Of a DNA stretch of 64,000 nt, positions 34,575 to 44,579 are shown one piece after another. Made by a program: the position numbers and the translations under genes. How positions within the stretch are numbered: position 1 is the first letter of the stretch; each line of letters opens with the position of its first letter. Source of the DNA: an uncultured Alphaproteobacteria bacterium (GTDB lineage Bacteria > Pseudomonadota > Alphaproteobacteria > Methylaequorales > Methylaequoraceae); contig CACCPY010000008.1 of NCBI GenBank assembly GCA_902547955.1, forward strand, positions 1 to 64,000. Reading direction: 5' to 3'. The notes beneath the pieces were generated by a model that did no database searches, was not told the DNA's origin, and was given only the letters and a program-made list of their open reading frames with translations.

Positions 34575-37103
34575 TTATGACAAAAAATCCACAATTTCTT
34601 TTTTTAATTTTGCAATAAACAACTTATCTTTTATTTTGAATCCAAAATTATTTATTAAATGAAAACTATCCTCAACGAAATCACCATTTGTCGAAATTTT
34701 TGCCATAGAAATTATTATATTGTTTTTTATTAAAATTTTTGAAATTCCGTACAGTAGACCAACTCTATCATTAGTCACAACTTCCATTACTGTGTAAGTT
34801 GAAGACGAGTTATTATCAATTTTTATATCAATTTTTTTTTTTAGGAAATTAACTTTCTTAAACTTCATTATTGAATATTTGGGTAAAATGGATTCTTTCA
34901 TATTCATAATTTTTTTTTTAAGAACTTTTATTTTTTCGTCAATTTCAAATTCTTTTAATTTATAAACTGAAGAAAAAGCAAACTTAAAAGTATCAATAAC
35001 TGTGTTATCTTCTAACGTAAAAATTCTCGCCTCAAACACTGATATATTTTCTGCTACGAATATTGAAATTAAATCCAAAAAAAGAGAAGGTCGATCACTA
35101 GTAATAAGTGTTAATTCAAAAAAATTTTTATTTTTTTTTTTATTCACAAAAAAATCAAATCTTCTGTTTGAATTTGTGTTAAGAAAAAAATTTTCTATTT
35201 GAAATTTAATTTCTTCTGGTGATTGAAGTAACCAATAATCAGGATATGTAATTTTTGAAAAGCTTTGCAATTTATTTTCATTAATAACCTTGGAGTTTAG
35301 AAGTATTTTCCTTTTTATTTTTTCAATTTTTTTGTTTAGGCCATCCTCAATTTTTGGAATATTTATTTCTTCTAAAATTTTTTTATATAACGACTCAAGT
35401 AAATTCGCTTTCCACTCATTCCATATACCGTGATCAACTGCTGAAATATCTGAAACAGTCAGCAAAAAAAGTGCATTAAGCCTATCTTTTGTGTATATAG
35501 TTTCAGAAATTTTTTTTATTATTGAATCATCTTCAATGTCTTTTTTAAATGCAAAGTCGCTTAATATTAAGTGGTTTTCAATCAACCAACTTGTTTCGTA
35601 TGCAACATAATCACTTTCATCTAACTCTAACACTATTTTTCTAGCTATTTCCGCACCTTTCTGATTATGATTGCCACCTAAGCCTTTTCCTATATCATGC
35701 AAAAGTGTTGCATAGAAAAGTGGCTTTTTACTAAAATTTTTCATAAATATCATTTTTGAAAAACCATAAAGACCTTTTCTATTTTTGTTGTTTTTGAGTT
35801 CTTTTAAAGTTGTTAGTGCTTTTAGTGTATGCTGTCCAACAGTAAGAGCATGATATCGATCAAACTGAGTTAGATTTTGTATTCTTGAAAATTCCGGAAT
35901 AATTTTTCCAACAACCCCAATCTCGCACAATCTGATAAATTTCTCGTTGGAATCTGAAAATAAAATTTTTTTAAATTCACTTATGTTTTTTTTATTACGA
36001 AAATCCTTCGATTTAATTTTTTCAAAATAGTTAATTAAACATCTTTGGAATTTCAAATTATCAAATTTTGCGAAGAAATTTTCTCTTACTTCATTTTTTA
36101 TTTTTGAATAATTATCGATATTTATTTTTTCTTTTTCTTTAATAGATTGTAAAAAATTTTTAGATAAATTTTGTGTTAAGATTTTTATTTCACCAATTTG
36201 TTTAAAATACTTATTCATCATTACTTCAACCTTAGTATTAATTGAATTCTTTTGTTTTGTGGAAAACTTTTTGGCTATTATCTTTTGATAATCAAAAGTT
36301 AATTTATCGTTAGGTCTTTTACTTTCATAATGAAGATGACTTCGTAGAGTTAACAAGAATTCTAATCCATTTCTTATTTTCTTCTTTTCGTTGTTGGTGA
36401 GTAACTTATCAGCGGAATTTAAGTTATTATAATTCGAAATTGCTAATGCTTTTATACACCAATTTATTAAATTTAAATCTCTAAGTGAACCCTCACTTCC
36501 CTTCAAATTTGGTTCATTTTTAAAATAGTCAAAACCAATTTCTTTAATTCTTTGTTCTCTTTCTTCTATTTTCTCATTAATAAATTCATTAGTTTTATCT
36601 TTTATCTTTTCAAAGAAATTTCCGAGAAGTTTATCAAACAAATCTTTTGATCCGCATATTAAACGTATATCAAGCATTGTTGTTTTAATAATCTGATCTT
36701 TTTCGGAAAAAGTTATTGATTCCTTGAGTGACCTTACAGCATAACCTATTTTAAGACCTAAATCCCATAATGGATAAAGAAATTCTTTAACAATTTCTTC
36801 AACAATTTCTAAATTTTCCAAATCATGTATAAATAACAAATCAATATCTGAATAGGGCGCTAATTGTTTTCTGCCATACCCGCCGACAGCTGTGATAGAG
36901 AATTTTTTAAAAATTTTCTTGTTTTTCTTCTCTATTTTAAAAAAAATCTTACTTATTATTTTATCTATTAAATCTGAATTTTGTTTGTTGTTTTTAATTC
37001 CTGAATAATTTGAAAAAAAACTTTTTCTTATAGACTCTCTAGCTTGAAAATAATTTTTTTTTAAATCTTTGATATTGATAATATTTTCATTATTTACGTT
37101 CAT
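34575..37103 (-). CDS. glnD: PII uridylyltransferase / uridylyl-removing enzyme
   Basis: 842 aa. A nucleotidyltransferase domain with GGYGRKQLAPYSDIDLLF (74-91; metal Asp86 and Asp88), a linker, an HD hydrolase domain (LLHDIGKGLGGNHNQKG) and two C-terminal ACT domains (ITSDRPSLFLDLISIFVAENI; VTNDRVGLLYGISKILIKNNI). It senses glutamine and uridylylates PII. A complete four-domain form, notable in a streamlined genome. It overlaps mutS by 4 nt. Confidence 0.96.
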   Translation of the reverse strand: MNVNNENIINIKDLKKNYFQARESIRKSFFSNYSGIKNNKQNSDLIDKIISKIFFKIEKKNKKIFKKFSITAVGGYGRKQLAPYSDIDLLFIHDLENLEIVEEIVKEFLYPLWDLGLKIGYAVRSLKESITFSEKDQIIKTTMLDIRLICGSKDLFDKLLGNFFEKIKDKTNEFINEKIEEREQRIKEIGFDYFKNEPNLKGSEGSLRDLNLINWCIKALAISNYNNLNSADKLLTNNEKKKIRNGLEFLLTLRSHLHYESKRPNDKLTFDYQKIIAKKFSTKQKNSINTKVEVMMNKYFKQIGEIKILTQNLSKNFLQSIKEKEKINIDNYSKIKNEVRENFFAKFDNLKFQRCLINYFEKIKSKDFRNKKNISEFKKILFSDSNEKFIRLCEIGVVGKIIPEFSRIQNLTQFDRYHALTVGQHTLKALTTLKELKNNKNRKGLYGFSKMIFMKNFSKKPLFYATLLHDIGKGLGGNHNQKGAEIARKIVLELDESDYVAYETSWLIENHLILSDFAFKKDIEDDSIIKKISETIYTKDRLNALFLLTVSDISAVDHGIWNEWKANLLESLYKKILEEINIPKIEDGLNKKIEKIKRKILLNSKVINENKLQSFSKITYPDYWLLQSPEEIKFQIENFFLNTNSNRRFDFFVNKKKNKNFFELTLITSDRPSLFLDLISIFVAENISVFEARIFTLEDNTVIDTFKFAFSSVYKLKEFEIDEKIKVLKKKIMNMKESILPKYSIMKFKKVNFLKKKIDIKIDNNSSSTYTVMEVVTNDRVGLLYGISKILIKNNIIISMAKISTNGDFVEDSFHLINNFGFKIKDKLFIAKLKKEIVDFLS

Positions 37104-39757
37104 TGTTCAAAAAAATAATTCTTTTTTAAAGTGTATAGTATATCCAATGATTCCTTTGGTGAAAGATTATCTAATTCTAATTTTTTTATAAATTCTGATA
37201 TTTCATGATGTTTATTATCCTCATTGGCTTCGAGAACTAAATCATCACTCAATACTTTTGTTTCTGAAACTTTATTATTTTTTTTTAAAACTTCTTTTGC
37301 TCTTGTTGTTATTGTTTTATTAATACCGGCTAAATTAGCAACATGAATTCCAAAAGAACCTTCAGCAATACCATCAATGACTTTATAGTTAAAAATTATT
37401 TCATCTTTCCACTCTTTTATCTTTAGTGTTTTATTGCTTATTTGTTTATATTTTTTATTCATCTCACACAGATCTTTGTAATGTGTAGCAAAAAGTGTAA
37501 TGCATTTTATTTTAATAGCTATGTATTCCAAAACAGAAAAAGCTATGGCAAAACCATCTTCAGATGAGGTACCCCTTCCTAATTCGTCTAATATTACGAG
37601 TGAAGATTCTGAGGCCTCATTAATAATTCTTGAGGTCTCAACCATTTCTGTCATGAAAGTTGAAAGACCAAGAGACAAATCATCGGATGCACCAATTCTG
37701 GTAAAAATTTTATCAAAAATTCCAAGCGTTGATTTATCCGCCGGGACATAACAACCAATTTGATTTAATAAAATTATTACTGCTGTTTGCCTCAGAAAGG
37801 TACTCTTACCAGCCATATTTGGTCCAGTCATTATCCAAATATTATTTTCAGATGTCATTAAACAGTCATTAGGAGTAAAATCATCTCCATCTTTTTTAAG
37901 ACTTTCTTCTACCACTGGGTGTCTTCCATTAACTATATCAATTATTTTTTCTTTTGAAATTTTTGGTCTTGTATATCCTCTGCTTTCAGAGAGATTCGCA
38001 AAATTACAAATCACATCTAAAAAAGCTATTTTTTTTGAGACGGAATTTAAATTTTCAGTTTCTTTAGTTATTTTTTCACACAGTTCTTTATACATCTCCA
38101 TCTCTAAAGCAATAGATTCACTGTCTGAATTTTCAATTTCTAAGGAAATATCTCTTAATTCTTTTGTTTGGTATCGAGATACGTTTATTGTGTTTTGAAC
38201 TAAAATGAATTTTTCATTGTTATTTAATTTATCTGCATTTTTTTTTGTAACCTCAATGAAGTATCCATGAATATTATTGAATTTTATTTTTAGATTATTT
38301 ACTTCTGTTTCTAGAGCGTAAGTTTCCTGTAATTTTAATATTTCAATTTTTTTTATTTTTTTAATATTTCTAAGTTCATCTAATCGATTATCAACACTAT
38401 CTTTTATTACACCACCATCGTTTAAATTAACCGGTGGTATATCATTTATTTTTTTGGATATAGTCTCTTTTATTTCTTTAACGCAATTCCTTACAGCTAA
38501 TGATGGTATTAATTTTTCAATTACGTCATGTTTAAGTGACGCAAGTTCTACAAAAATTTTTTCGCTAAAAGCAATAAATTGTTTAATCAAAATTAAATCT
38601 CTTGGGTTATCTGTTCCAGCACTGATTCTAGAAAGCGCTCTTTCTATATCAGAAAGATTCGATAAAAAAGATTCTATTTTTTTTAGAGAGTCGTAATTAA
38701 ATAAAAAACTTTCTATTAAGTTATGCCTAAATTCTATTTGTTTTTTATCAAGCAAGGGAGCCTTCAGAAAATCTCTCAAAAGACGTCCACCAATGGCAGT
38801 TTTCGTTTGATCAATAACATCAATTAAACTCCCTTTTTTTGATCCATCGTTTTTTGTAAAAATCTCAAGACTTTTCATTGAAAACATATCAATCTGCATA
38901 GAATTTTTTTTATTTACTGATTCTATTTCACTAATATTTGGAATATTTTTTTTTTGTGTTAATTCTATGTAATTTAATAAACCACCAATGGCGGCTATAT
39001 CTGTATTTCTTGATTCAGTTACAAATTTATTTTTTGGACCGAAGTATTTTTTAATTTTTTCCGTATTATTTTTTAAATCAAAAAATACATCTGGAACTAT
39101 GGAAATTTTTTTATCAAAGTTTTTAAAAAGTTTATTAAATAAATTAGATTGCTTTAGTTCATCTTTAAGAATTATTTCACCAGGCTCAATTCTATGAATT
39201 GATTCAAAAAGATCTTGTTTAAAATTTTGTCCATCAATTTTTTCAACCTTTATTCCGCCAGTTGTCATATCAATCCACGACAGAGATAATTCACCTTTTA
39301 GAAAAAAAATACTGAGCAAGTTATTATTAGTTTTAGAATCTAATAAAGATTCCTCAATTATAGTTCCTGGCGTTATTATTCTAACAACATCTCTTTTGAA
39401 GATCTTTTGATTTTTCATCTCCTCTGTTGAACTATCCAGTTGTTCAGCTATTGCTACTTTAAAACCTTGTTTAATTAACCTGGATAAGTAGGATTGGGCG
39501 GCATGAAAAGGAACTCCACACATTGGGATATCGGCATCATTAATTCGACCTCTTTTGGTAAGAGCAATACCAAGAACTTGCGAAGCAATTTTAGCATCCT
39601 CAAAAAATAACTCATAAAAATCGCCCATTCTGTAAAAAAGAAGGTATTCTTTATGCCTTTCTTTGACTTCAAGATACTGCGCCATCATCGGAGTAGGTTT
39701 TGATTTATTTGTTTCCGAGTTTTTCAAACCGGCTATATCAGGTTGTTTTAATTTCAT
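37100..39757 (-). CDS. mutS: DNA mismatch repair protein MutS
   Basis: 885 aa. Mismatch-binding N-terminus with YLEVKERHKEYLLFYRMGDFYELFFEDA (Phe-x-Glu style mismatch motif), connector, lever and clamp regions, then the ATPase: GPNMAGKSTFLRQTA (Walker A), STFMTEMVETSRI, SLVILDELGRGTSSEDGF (Walker B) and FATHYKDL. The C-terminal tail is short. ATG at 39757; 38 nt separates it from the divergent phoR. Confidence 0.97.
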   Translation of the reverse strand: MKLKQPDIAGLKNSETNKSKPTPMMAQYLEVKERHKEYLLFYRMGDFYELFFEDAKIASQVLGIALTKRGRINDADIPMCGVPFHAAQSYLSRLIKQGFKVAIAEQLDSSTEEMKNQKIFKRDVVRIITPGTIIEESLLDSKTNNNLLSIFFLKGELSLSWIDMTTGGIKVEKIDGQNFKQDLFESIHRIEPGEIILKDELKQSNLFNKLFKNFDKKISIVPDVFFDLKNNTEKIKKYFGPKNKFVTESRNTDIAAIGGLLNYIELTQKKNIPNISEIESVNKKNSMQIDMFSMKSLEIFTKNDGSKKGSLIDVIDQTKTAIGGRLLRDFLKAPLLDKKQIEFRHNLIESFLFNYDSLKKIESFLSNLSDIERALSRISAGTDNPRDLILIKQFIAFSEKIFVELASLKHDVIEKLIPSLAVRNCVKEIKETISKKINDIPPVNLNDGGVIKDSVDNRLDELRNIKKIKKIEILKLQETYALETEVNNLKIKFNNIHGYFIEVTKKNADKLNNNEKFILVQNTINVSRYQTKELRDISLEIENSDSESIALEMEMYKELCEKITKETENLNSVSKKIAFLDVICNFANLSESRGYTRPKISKEKIIDIVNGRHPVVEESLKKDGDDFTPNDCLMTSENNIWIMTGPNMAGKSTFLRQTAVIILLNQIGCYVPADKSTLGIFDKIFTRIGASDDLSLGLSTFMTEMVETSRIINEASESSLVILDELGRGTSSEDGFAIAFSVLEYIAIKIKCITLFATHYKDLCEMNKKYKQISNKTLKIKEWKDEIIFNYKVIDGIAEGSFGIHVANLAGINKTITTRAKEVLKKNNKVSETKVLSDDLVLEANEDNKHHEISEFIKKLELDNLSPKESLDILYTLKKNYFFEQ

Positions 39758-39795
39758 TTTACTTTAGATTAATAATATATTATTTAAGCATTTTC

Positions 39796-41061
39796 ATGTT
39801 TGTTCATAAAGATATAATAATTGTTTTTCTTTTCATTTTCTGCGTGAATCTTGTAATTTTAGTGTTAGTAATAAGTGATCTAAAAAAAATAAATAAATTT
39901 CTCAATAATTTTTCTGGAAGCTCTTTAGAATCAGGAAAACTTTTTTTTTACAAGTTATTTGAACCTATTGCTTTCAACATCAATAAAATAATCGGGAACT
40001 ACGAATATAAATTTCGTAATGAAAAAGTAAGAGTTTTTTTCTTTGAATATTTTTATAAACATTTCCCTGATCCATTATTAATTATAAACCAAAGTTTGAG
40101 CATAATAGAAACTAATTTGGCGGCAAGAGAGTTAATAGGTGAGTCTGCACAGGGAAAAAATATTTTTTCAGTTTTAAGAATCCCAGAGCTTGGCGAATTA
40201 ATTAATGATTCATTAAAAAAAAAAAAACCAATTGAGGCAGAAGTAAGGCTTCTATATCCAAAGGAAAAAATTTACAATGTTTGGATTTCAGGAAGTAAAG
40301 ACGTTGGAACAAATAAACTTAACTTTATTAGATTATTTGATTCAACATCTTCTCACAACCTCCAAAACTTACAAAGAGATTTTATCGCTAATGCCAGTCA
40401 TGAATTAAAAACTCCTATTTCAGTTATAATTGGTTATTGCGAGACATTATTAAATGACAACAAAGCTGATGCAAAAGTTAAAGAACAATTTCTAAAAACT
40501 ATGGCTAAGGAAGCTACAAGAATGTCAACACTTGTTAACGATCTCCTGTCATTAACAAGGATTGAGAGGATTGAGCACTCACCACCAAGTGAAACAGTCG
40601 AACTTGGAAAAATACTACAAGAGGTTGAGCAAATTTGTATTGATAGAAATTTGTTCAAGAAAATTAAATGTAAGTTTGTTATGAGCAAAAAAAAATATGA
40701 GATATTAGGTGACTCATCTGAGTTAAAACAAGTTTTCTTGAATATTATTGAAAATGCAGTAACCCATAGTAATTCAAAAAAAGCTGTTGTTGTTAAATTA
40801 GGAAGCGTTAAGTCATTAATAAACTTTAGTGTTGAAGATTTTGGTATCGGAGTTCCAAATGAAAATATTCCATTATTAACAAAAAGATTCTACAGAGTTG
40901 ATGAAGCTAGATCGAGAAATTCTGGAAATACTGGTTTGGGTTTATCTATAGTTAAGCATATTGTTAACAGACATAACGCAGAGCTTGATATTTCTTCAAT
41001 AGAAGGAAAAGGAACAAAATTTTCTATTATTTTTAATAAAGACAAACCCTCTTTGTTGTAA
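39796..41061 (+). CDS. phoR: Phosphate regulon sensor histidine kinase PhoR
   Basis: About 421 aa from the ATG at 39796; an upstream in-frame start at 39700 would run into mutS and is unlikely. One or two N-terminal membrane segments (IIIVFLFIFCVNLVILVLVI), a PAS domain with FPDPLLIINQSLSIIETNLAARELIG, the HisKA box FIANASHELKTPISVIIGY (phospho-His near residue 201), and HATPase motifs N (IIENAVTHS), G1 (EDFGIGVP) and G2 (NTGLGLSIVKHI). The PAS-HisKA arrangement and the neighbouring Pho genes indicate PhoR. Its regulator phoB is about 22 kb away at the other end of the island. Confidence 0.9.
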   Translation: MFVHKDIIIVFLFIFCVNLVILVLVISDLKKINKFLNNFSGSSLESGKLFFYKLFEPIAFNINKIIGNYEYKFRNEKVRVFFFEYFYKHFPDPLLIINQSLSIIETNLAARELIGESAQGKNIFSVLRIPELGELINDSLKKKKPIEAEVRLLYPKEKIYNVWISGSKDVGTNKLNFIRLFDSTSSHNLQNLQRDFIANASHELKTPISVIIGYCETLLNDNKADAKVKEQFLKTMAKEATRMSTLVNDLLSLTRIERIEHSPPSETVELGKILQEVEQICIDRNLFKKIKCKFVMSKKKYEILGDSSELKQVFLNIIENAVTHSNSKKAVVVKLGSVKSLINFSVEDFGIGVPNENIPLLTKRFYRVDEARSRNSGNTGLGLSIVKHIVNRHNAELDISSIEGKGTKFSIIFNKDKPSLL

Positions 41062-41102
41062 AAATACAACACTAAACTTTAAAAAAAATCTTCATCCCTC
41101 AA

Positions 41103-41120
41103 GTGTCATAAAACTTTAAC
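41103..41120 (+). promoter_or_regulatory. Pho-box-like repeat upstream of OprP-type porin
   Basis: GTGTCAT (41103-41109), 4 nt, then CTTTAAC (41114-41120): two 7-mers 11 bp apart as in PhoB sites; the first is close to the E. coli CTGTCAT half-site, the second degenerate. It ends 50 nt before the porin ATG. Confidence 0.5.
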
Positions 41121-41170
41121 AATTCATATTTAAATTTCCTTGATAATTAACTTATTATGAGAGGAATATT

Positions 41171-42625
41171 ATGAAAAAATTTTACGCTGGTCTAGCTGTA
41201 ATTGGCACTAGCGCTTTCTTTTCCGGAGCCAATGCACAGGATTATGATGCGCAAATTGATGCTTTGCAGAATGAACTATTAAAAATCAAACAAGAAATGG
41301 GCAAAAGTTCAAGTAAGGCCTATTTTAAAAAAGGAAAAGGTCTTAGCATTAAAAGCTCAGACGGGAAATATGAATTCGCTATAAAGGGTAGAGCTATGTT
41401 TGATATGGCAGCTTTGCTAGGTGGTAACTCATTGGCTGATTATTCAACAACAGGCGCTACGGGTTGTGATAACTGCAGTAGAGCTGATGACATAGGTACT
41501 TTTGGTCAAGAGTTTAGAAGACTGAGATTTTCTATCAAAGTAAAGATGGGTGATGGATGGGCTCTTGCTTTCCAACCCGATTTTGCCGAAACAGTTTCTG
41601 ATAACTCCAACACTGGCGGTAAAGGTGTTGACGTTAAAGATGCCTACATCTCAAAAGCCTTCAAGGGTTTTGGTAAACTTTATTTTGGTAATGCCAAATC
41701 CGCTGGGGGTATGTGGGAAAACACTAGTTCTAACAGCATTCTTTTCATGGAAAGACCAATGTATAACGAAGCTGCAAACCTAGCGCACAGAGCTGGTATT
41801 CACTACGATTCATCTGGAGCAATGGGACCATTTCATTTAAGAGTAGCTCTAACTGCTGGTGCCGAGGGTGCGTGGAGACAAGAAAACGAAGATTCTGATG
41901 CTGTTGAAGACAGATATAATGTTTCTGGTGCTGCCCATTACACATGGTCTAAAATGAATGATTATTGGGGCGGATTGTCTTTGGGTAAAAATCATAAATT
42001 AATGGTTGGTGCCTCTTGGTCTTATGAAAATCTATCTGATGCAGGAACAAGAGATATTGAAGCTAGAGCCCAAGGTGTTCACACACTAGGTGAAAAAATT
42101 CAAGACGGAGCATTAGCTAATGTTGATGATTACACCTATGGTGGTCCTCAATTTGCGTATACAAATGGTCCATTATTTGTTGCTGGTGAATGGTTTTATG
42201 TAACAGCTGACAGACACGAAACAACTATATCAGCCGCTAGAACTGACAAGGCCTATGGAGACTATCAGGCATCTGGTGGTTCGGCTTTTGCTCACTATTT
42301 CTTAACAGGCGGTGCCAGTGTTCCACTGAGTGCAAAAAAAGGTAAAATTGGTGGCGTTAAGTGTAAAGGGAAATTTGGTTGTACTGCTGTCAAAGTGATG
42401 TATGAGCAGTGGAATGGTGCTCATTCTGAACTGTCAGAAGTCGGGACTGATGCTAAGGTTATGCACTTTGGTATAAATCATTACTTTAACAGTAACGTAA
42501 GGCTGATGATTGATGCAGCAAGAGGTCTTTACATTAATGGTACTGGTCTTAACTCTGATGATTTAGGTTCAAACCATGAAGGTAACTTGACAAGCGTTCA
42601 AGCCAGACTTCACTTTAAGTGGTAA
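41171..42625 (+). CDS. Phosphate/polyphosphate-selective porin (OprP/OprO family)
   Basis: 484 aa outer-membrane protein. A signal peptide ends at FSGANAQ; then a short coiled coil (IDALQNELLKIKQEMG) and a beta-barrel. The segments FRRLRFSIKVKMGDGWALAFQPDFAE, VDVKDAYISKAFKGFGKLYFGN and SSNSILFMERPMYNEAANLAHRAGIHYD correspond to the OprP/OprO family pattern (RARL..G....W.YK...DFA, ..KDAY, ..FMER). It ends in an aromatic HFKW. Likely takes up Pi, pyrophosphate or polyphosphate. A Pho-like box lies upstream and a strong terminator follows, so it is transcribed alone. Its GAGAGGAATATT leader resembles that of pstS. Confidence 0.85.
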   Translation: MKKFYAGLAVIGTSAFFSGANAQDYDAQIDALQNELLKIKQEMGKSSSKAYFKKGKGLSIKSSDGKYEFAIKGRAMFDMAALLGGNSLADYSTTGATGCDNCSRADDIGTFGQEFRRLRFSIKVKMGDGWALAFQPDFAETVSDNSNTGGKGVDVKDAYISKAFKGFGKLYFGNAKSAGGMWENTSSNSILFMERPMYNEAANLAHRAGIHYDSSGAMGPFHLRVALTAGAEGAWRQENEDSDAVEDRYNVSGAAHYTWSKMNDYWGGLSLGKNHKLMVGASWSYENLSDAGTRDIEARAQGVHTLGEKIQDGALANVDDYTYGGPQFAYTNGPLFVAGEWFYVTADRHETTISAARTDKAYGDYQASGGSAFAHYFLTGGASVPLSAKKGKIGGVKCKGKFGCTAVKVMYEQWNGAHSELSEVGTDAKVMHFGINHYFNSNVRLMIDAARGLYINGTGLNSDDLGSNHEGNLTSVQARLHFKW

Positions 42626-42654
42626 AAAATTCCTACTTATATTAATTAAAAAAG

Positions 42655-42685
42655 GGGTTTGATTGGTTTCAAACCCTTTTTTTTT
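42655..42685 (+). terminator. Rho-independent terminator after the porin
   Basis: Stem GGGTTTGA (42655-42662), 6-nt loop, stem TCAAACCC (42669-42676), then nine T (42677-42685). It separates the porin transcript from plcP. Confidence 0.85.
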
Positions 42686-42732
42686 ATCTACATCTAGCGT
42701 TCATATTTAAAAAAAAGCCCTAAATATAGTAA

Positions 42733-42750
42733 TTGTAATATTTTTGACAT
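42733..42750 (+). promoter_or_regulatory. Pho-box-like repeat upstream of plcP
   Basis: TTGTAAT (42733-42739), 4 nt, TTGACAT (42744-42750), 11-bp spacing; a weaker third unit may follow at 42755-42761. The box ends only 23 nt before the plcP ATG. Confidence 0.5.
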
Positions 42751-42773
42751 AAAACATTGTTAAAAATTTATCA

Positions 42774-43586
42774 ATGGATGATCACTTATATAAGAAAAAA
42801 AAAGGATACAGGACCATCTGGATCTCAGACCTTCATTTAGGTACCCCTGGCTGTAAAGCTGAAATACTTTTAGATTTCTTGAAAGAGATCAAGTCAGAAA
42901 ACATTTACTTAGTTGGTGATATTGTAGATGGATGGAGGCTTAAAAAAAATTGGTATTGGCCACAATCTCATAATGATGTTGTGCAAAAACTTTTGAGAAA
43001 AGCCAGAAAAGGTGTAAAGGTTGTGTTCATTCCGGGTAACCATGACGAGGCTGCTAGAAAATATTTAGGTGTTAATTTTGGAGATATTAAGATTCAACAT
43101 CAAGCTGTTCACAAAACTGCTAATGGAAAAAAACTATGGGTTGTTCATGGTGATCAATTTGATGGAATAATCAGACATGCAAAATGGTTGGCTTATATAG
43201 GCGATAAAGGATATGCCATGTTAATAAGACTTAATAACACGTTTAATAAAATAAGAAAATTTTTAAATTTACCCTACTGGTCACTTTCACAATTTATAAA
43301 ATTAAAAGTAAAAAAAGCAGTTTCTTTCGTAACAGCATTTGAAAATATTATGGTCATAGAAGCTAAAAGAAAAGGTTATGATGGAGTAGTTTGCGGACAT
43401 ATTCATAAGGCAGAACTAAAAGATATTAACGGAATTATTTACGCCAATGATGGAGATTGGGTAGAGTCGTTAACAGCAATAGCCGAAAACTATGACGGTT
43501 CTCTTGAGATCATTGATTGGTCAAAAAAGTTAATAGCTCTACATAACCAATTAGTTAAAAAACCTTTCCAACTAGCTAAACAATGA
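42774..43586 (+). CDS. plcP: PlcP-type metallophosphoesterase (phospholipase C of Pi-starvation lipid remodelling)
   Basis: 270 aa, COG2908 calcineurin-like fold. Metal motifs: DLHLG (19-23), GDIVDGW (48-54), GNHDE (88-92), HGD (125-127) and CGHIH (about 207). Related LpxH has the same fold, but the long matches I recognise to rhizobial PlcP (NWYWPQSHNDVVQKLLRKAR, YWSLSQFIKLKVKKAV) and the next gene (GT4 glycosyltransferase) favour PlcP. PlcP removes phospholipid head groups to give diacylglycerol during phosphate starvation. A Pho box lies just upstream; no good Shine-Dalgarno is visible. Confidence 0.88.
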   Translation: MDDHLYKKKKGYRTIWISDLHLGTPGCKAEILLDFLKEIKSENIYLVGDIVDGWRLKKNWYWPQSHNDVVQKLLRKARKGVKVVFIPGNHDEAARKYLGVNFGDIKIQHQAVHKTANGKKLWVVHGDQFDGIIRHAKWLAYIGDKGYAMLIRLNNTFNKIRKFLNLPYWSLSQFIKLKVKKAVSFVTAFENIMVIEAKRKGYDGVVCGHIHKAELKDINGIIYANDGDWVESLTAIAENYDGSLEIIDWSKKLIALHNQLVKKPFQLAKQ

Positions 43587-44575
43587 ATATTTCAATTATC
43601 ACAGATGCATGGCACCCTCAAGTAAACGGAGTGGTTCATACTCTAAATAAAACAAAAGACCTTTTGGAAAAAAGAAGACACAAAATTCAAATTATTTCAC
43701 CAAATTTATTTAAAACAATTCCATGTCCAACTTATCCTGAAATAAGACTGGCTCTTTTGCCCAGTAGAAAAATTAAAAAATTGTTGGTGGATTTTCAACC
43801 AGATGCTGTTCATATCGCAACTGAAGGTCCACTGGGTTTAGCGGCAAGAAATTTAATAGTAAAAAAAGGGTTGTCTTACACCACATCATTTCATACAAAA
43901 TTTCCCGAATATATTTATGCACGGTGTAAATTACCACTGTCTTTAAGTTATGGATATCTGAGGTGGTTTCATAGCAAAGCCAAAACAATTTTAACACCCA
44001 CAAAATCTGTTGTTGATGATTTAAAACTATGGAACATCAAGAATACAACCATTTGGCCAAGAGGAGTTGATTTAGAGATTTTCAAACCCCCATCAAAAAA
44101 AATTAAAAATAAAAAACCCATCTTAATTAATGTTGGTAGAGTTGCCATTGAAAAAAATCTTGAAGCATATTTAAACTTGAATATTGATTGTGAAAAATGG
44201 GTGGTTGGAGATGGTCCTGATAAAAAAAGACTTGAACAAAAATATCCAGAAGTTAGATTTTTTGGTTCTGTAAAACATCATGAACTTCCTGATTACTATG
44301 GTAGGGCTGATCTTTTTGTTTTCCCAAGTAAAACTGATACATTTGGTTTAGTTTTATTAGAGGCTATGGCCTGTGGATTACCTGTGGCCGCTTACCCTGT
44401 AGCAGGTCCGATAAATGTTATTGGTGATAGTAACGCGGGAGTTTTAGATGAAAATTTAAAAAAAGCATGTGAAAAAGCTTTATCGATTTCTAAGTCTAAA
44501 CCCCTAAATTATGTAAAAAAATTTAACTGGGAGAAAGTAGCAGATATATTTGAGTCACAACTACAAAAAATCTAA
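43583..44575 (+). CDS. agt: Agt-type diacylglycerol glycosyltransferase (GT4)
   Basis: 330 aa, GT-B fold, family GT4. N-terminal acceptor domain ITDAWHPQVNGVVHTLNKTK; C-terminal nucleotide-sugar domain with NVGRVAIEKNLEAYL, VVGDGPDKKRLE and the E-x7-E motif region FVFPSKTDTFGLVLLEAMACGLPVAA. Directly overlaps plcP by 4 nt; plcP-agt pairs in marine bacteria turn phospholipid-derived diacylglycerol into glycolipids (glucosyl or glucuronosyl diacylglycerol). Which sugar is used cannot be told. Confidence 0.87.
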   Translation: MNISIITDAWHPQVNGVVHTLNKTKDLLEKRRHKIQIISPNLFKTIPCPTYPEIRLALLPSRKIKKLLVDFQPDAVHIATEGPLGLAARNLIVKKGLSYTTSFHTKFPEYIYARCKLPLSLSYGYLRWFHSKAKTILTPTKSVVDDLKLWNIKNTTIWPRGVDLEIFKPPSKKIKNKKPILINVGRVAIEKNLEAYLNLNIDCEKWVVGDGPDKKRLEQKYPEVRFFGSVKHHELPDYYGRADLFVFPSKTDTFGLVLLEAMACGLPVAAYPVAGPINVIGDSNAGVLDENLKKACEKALSISKSKPLNYVKKFNWEKVADIFESQLQKI

Positions 44576-44579
44576 ACAA

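Noticed and set aside
42774-43586. Calling the metallophosphoesterase LpxH (UDP-2,3-diacylglucosamine hydrolase).
   Set aside because: Fold and metal motifs are shared, but the adjacent GT4 glycosyltransferase, dgkA, Pho box and remembered PlcP sequence blocks favour PlcP.
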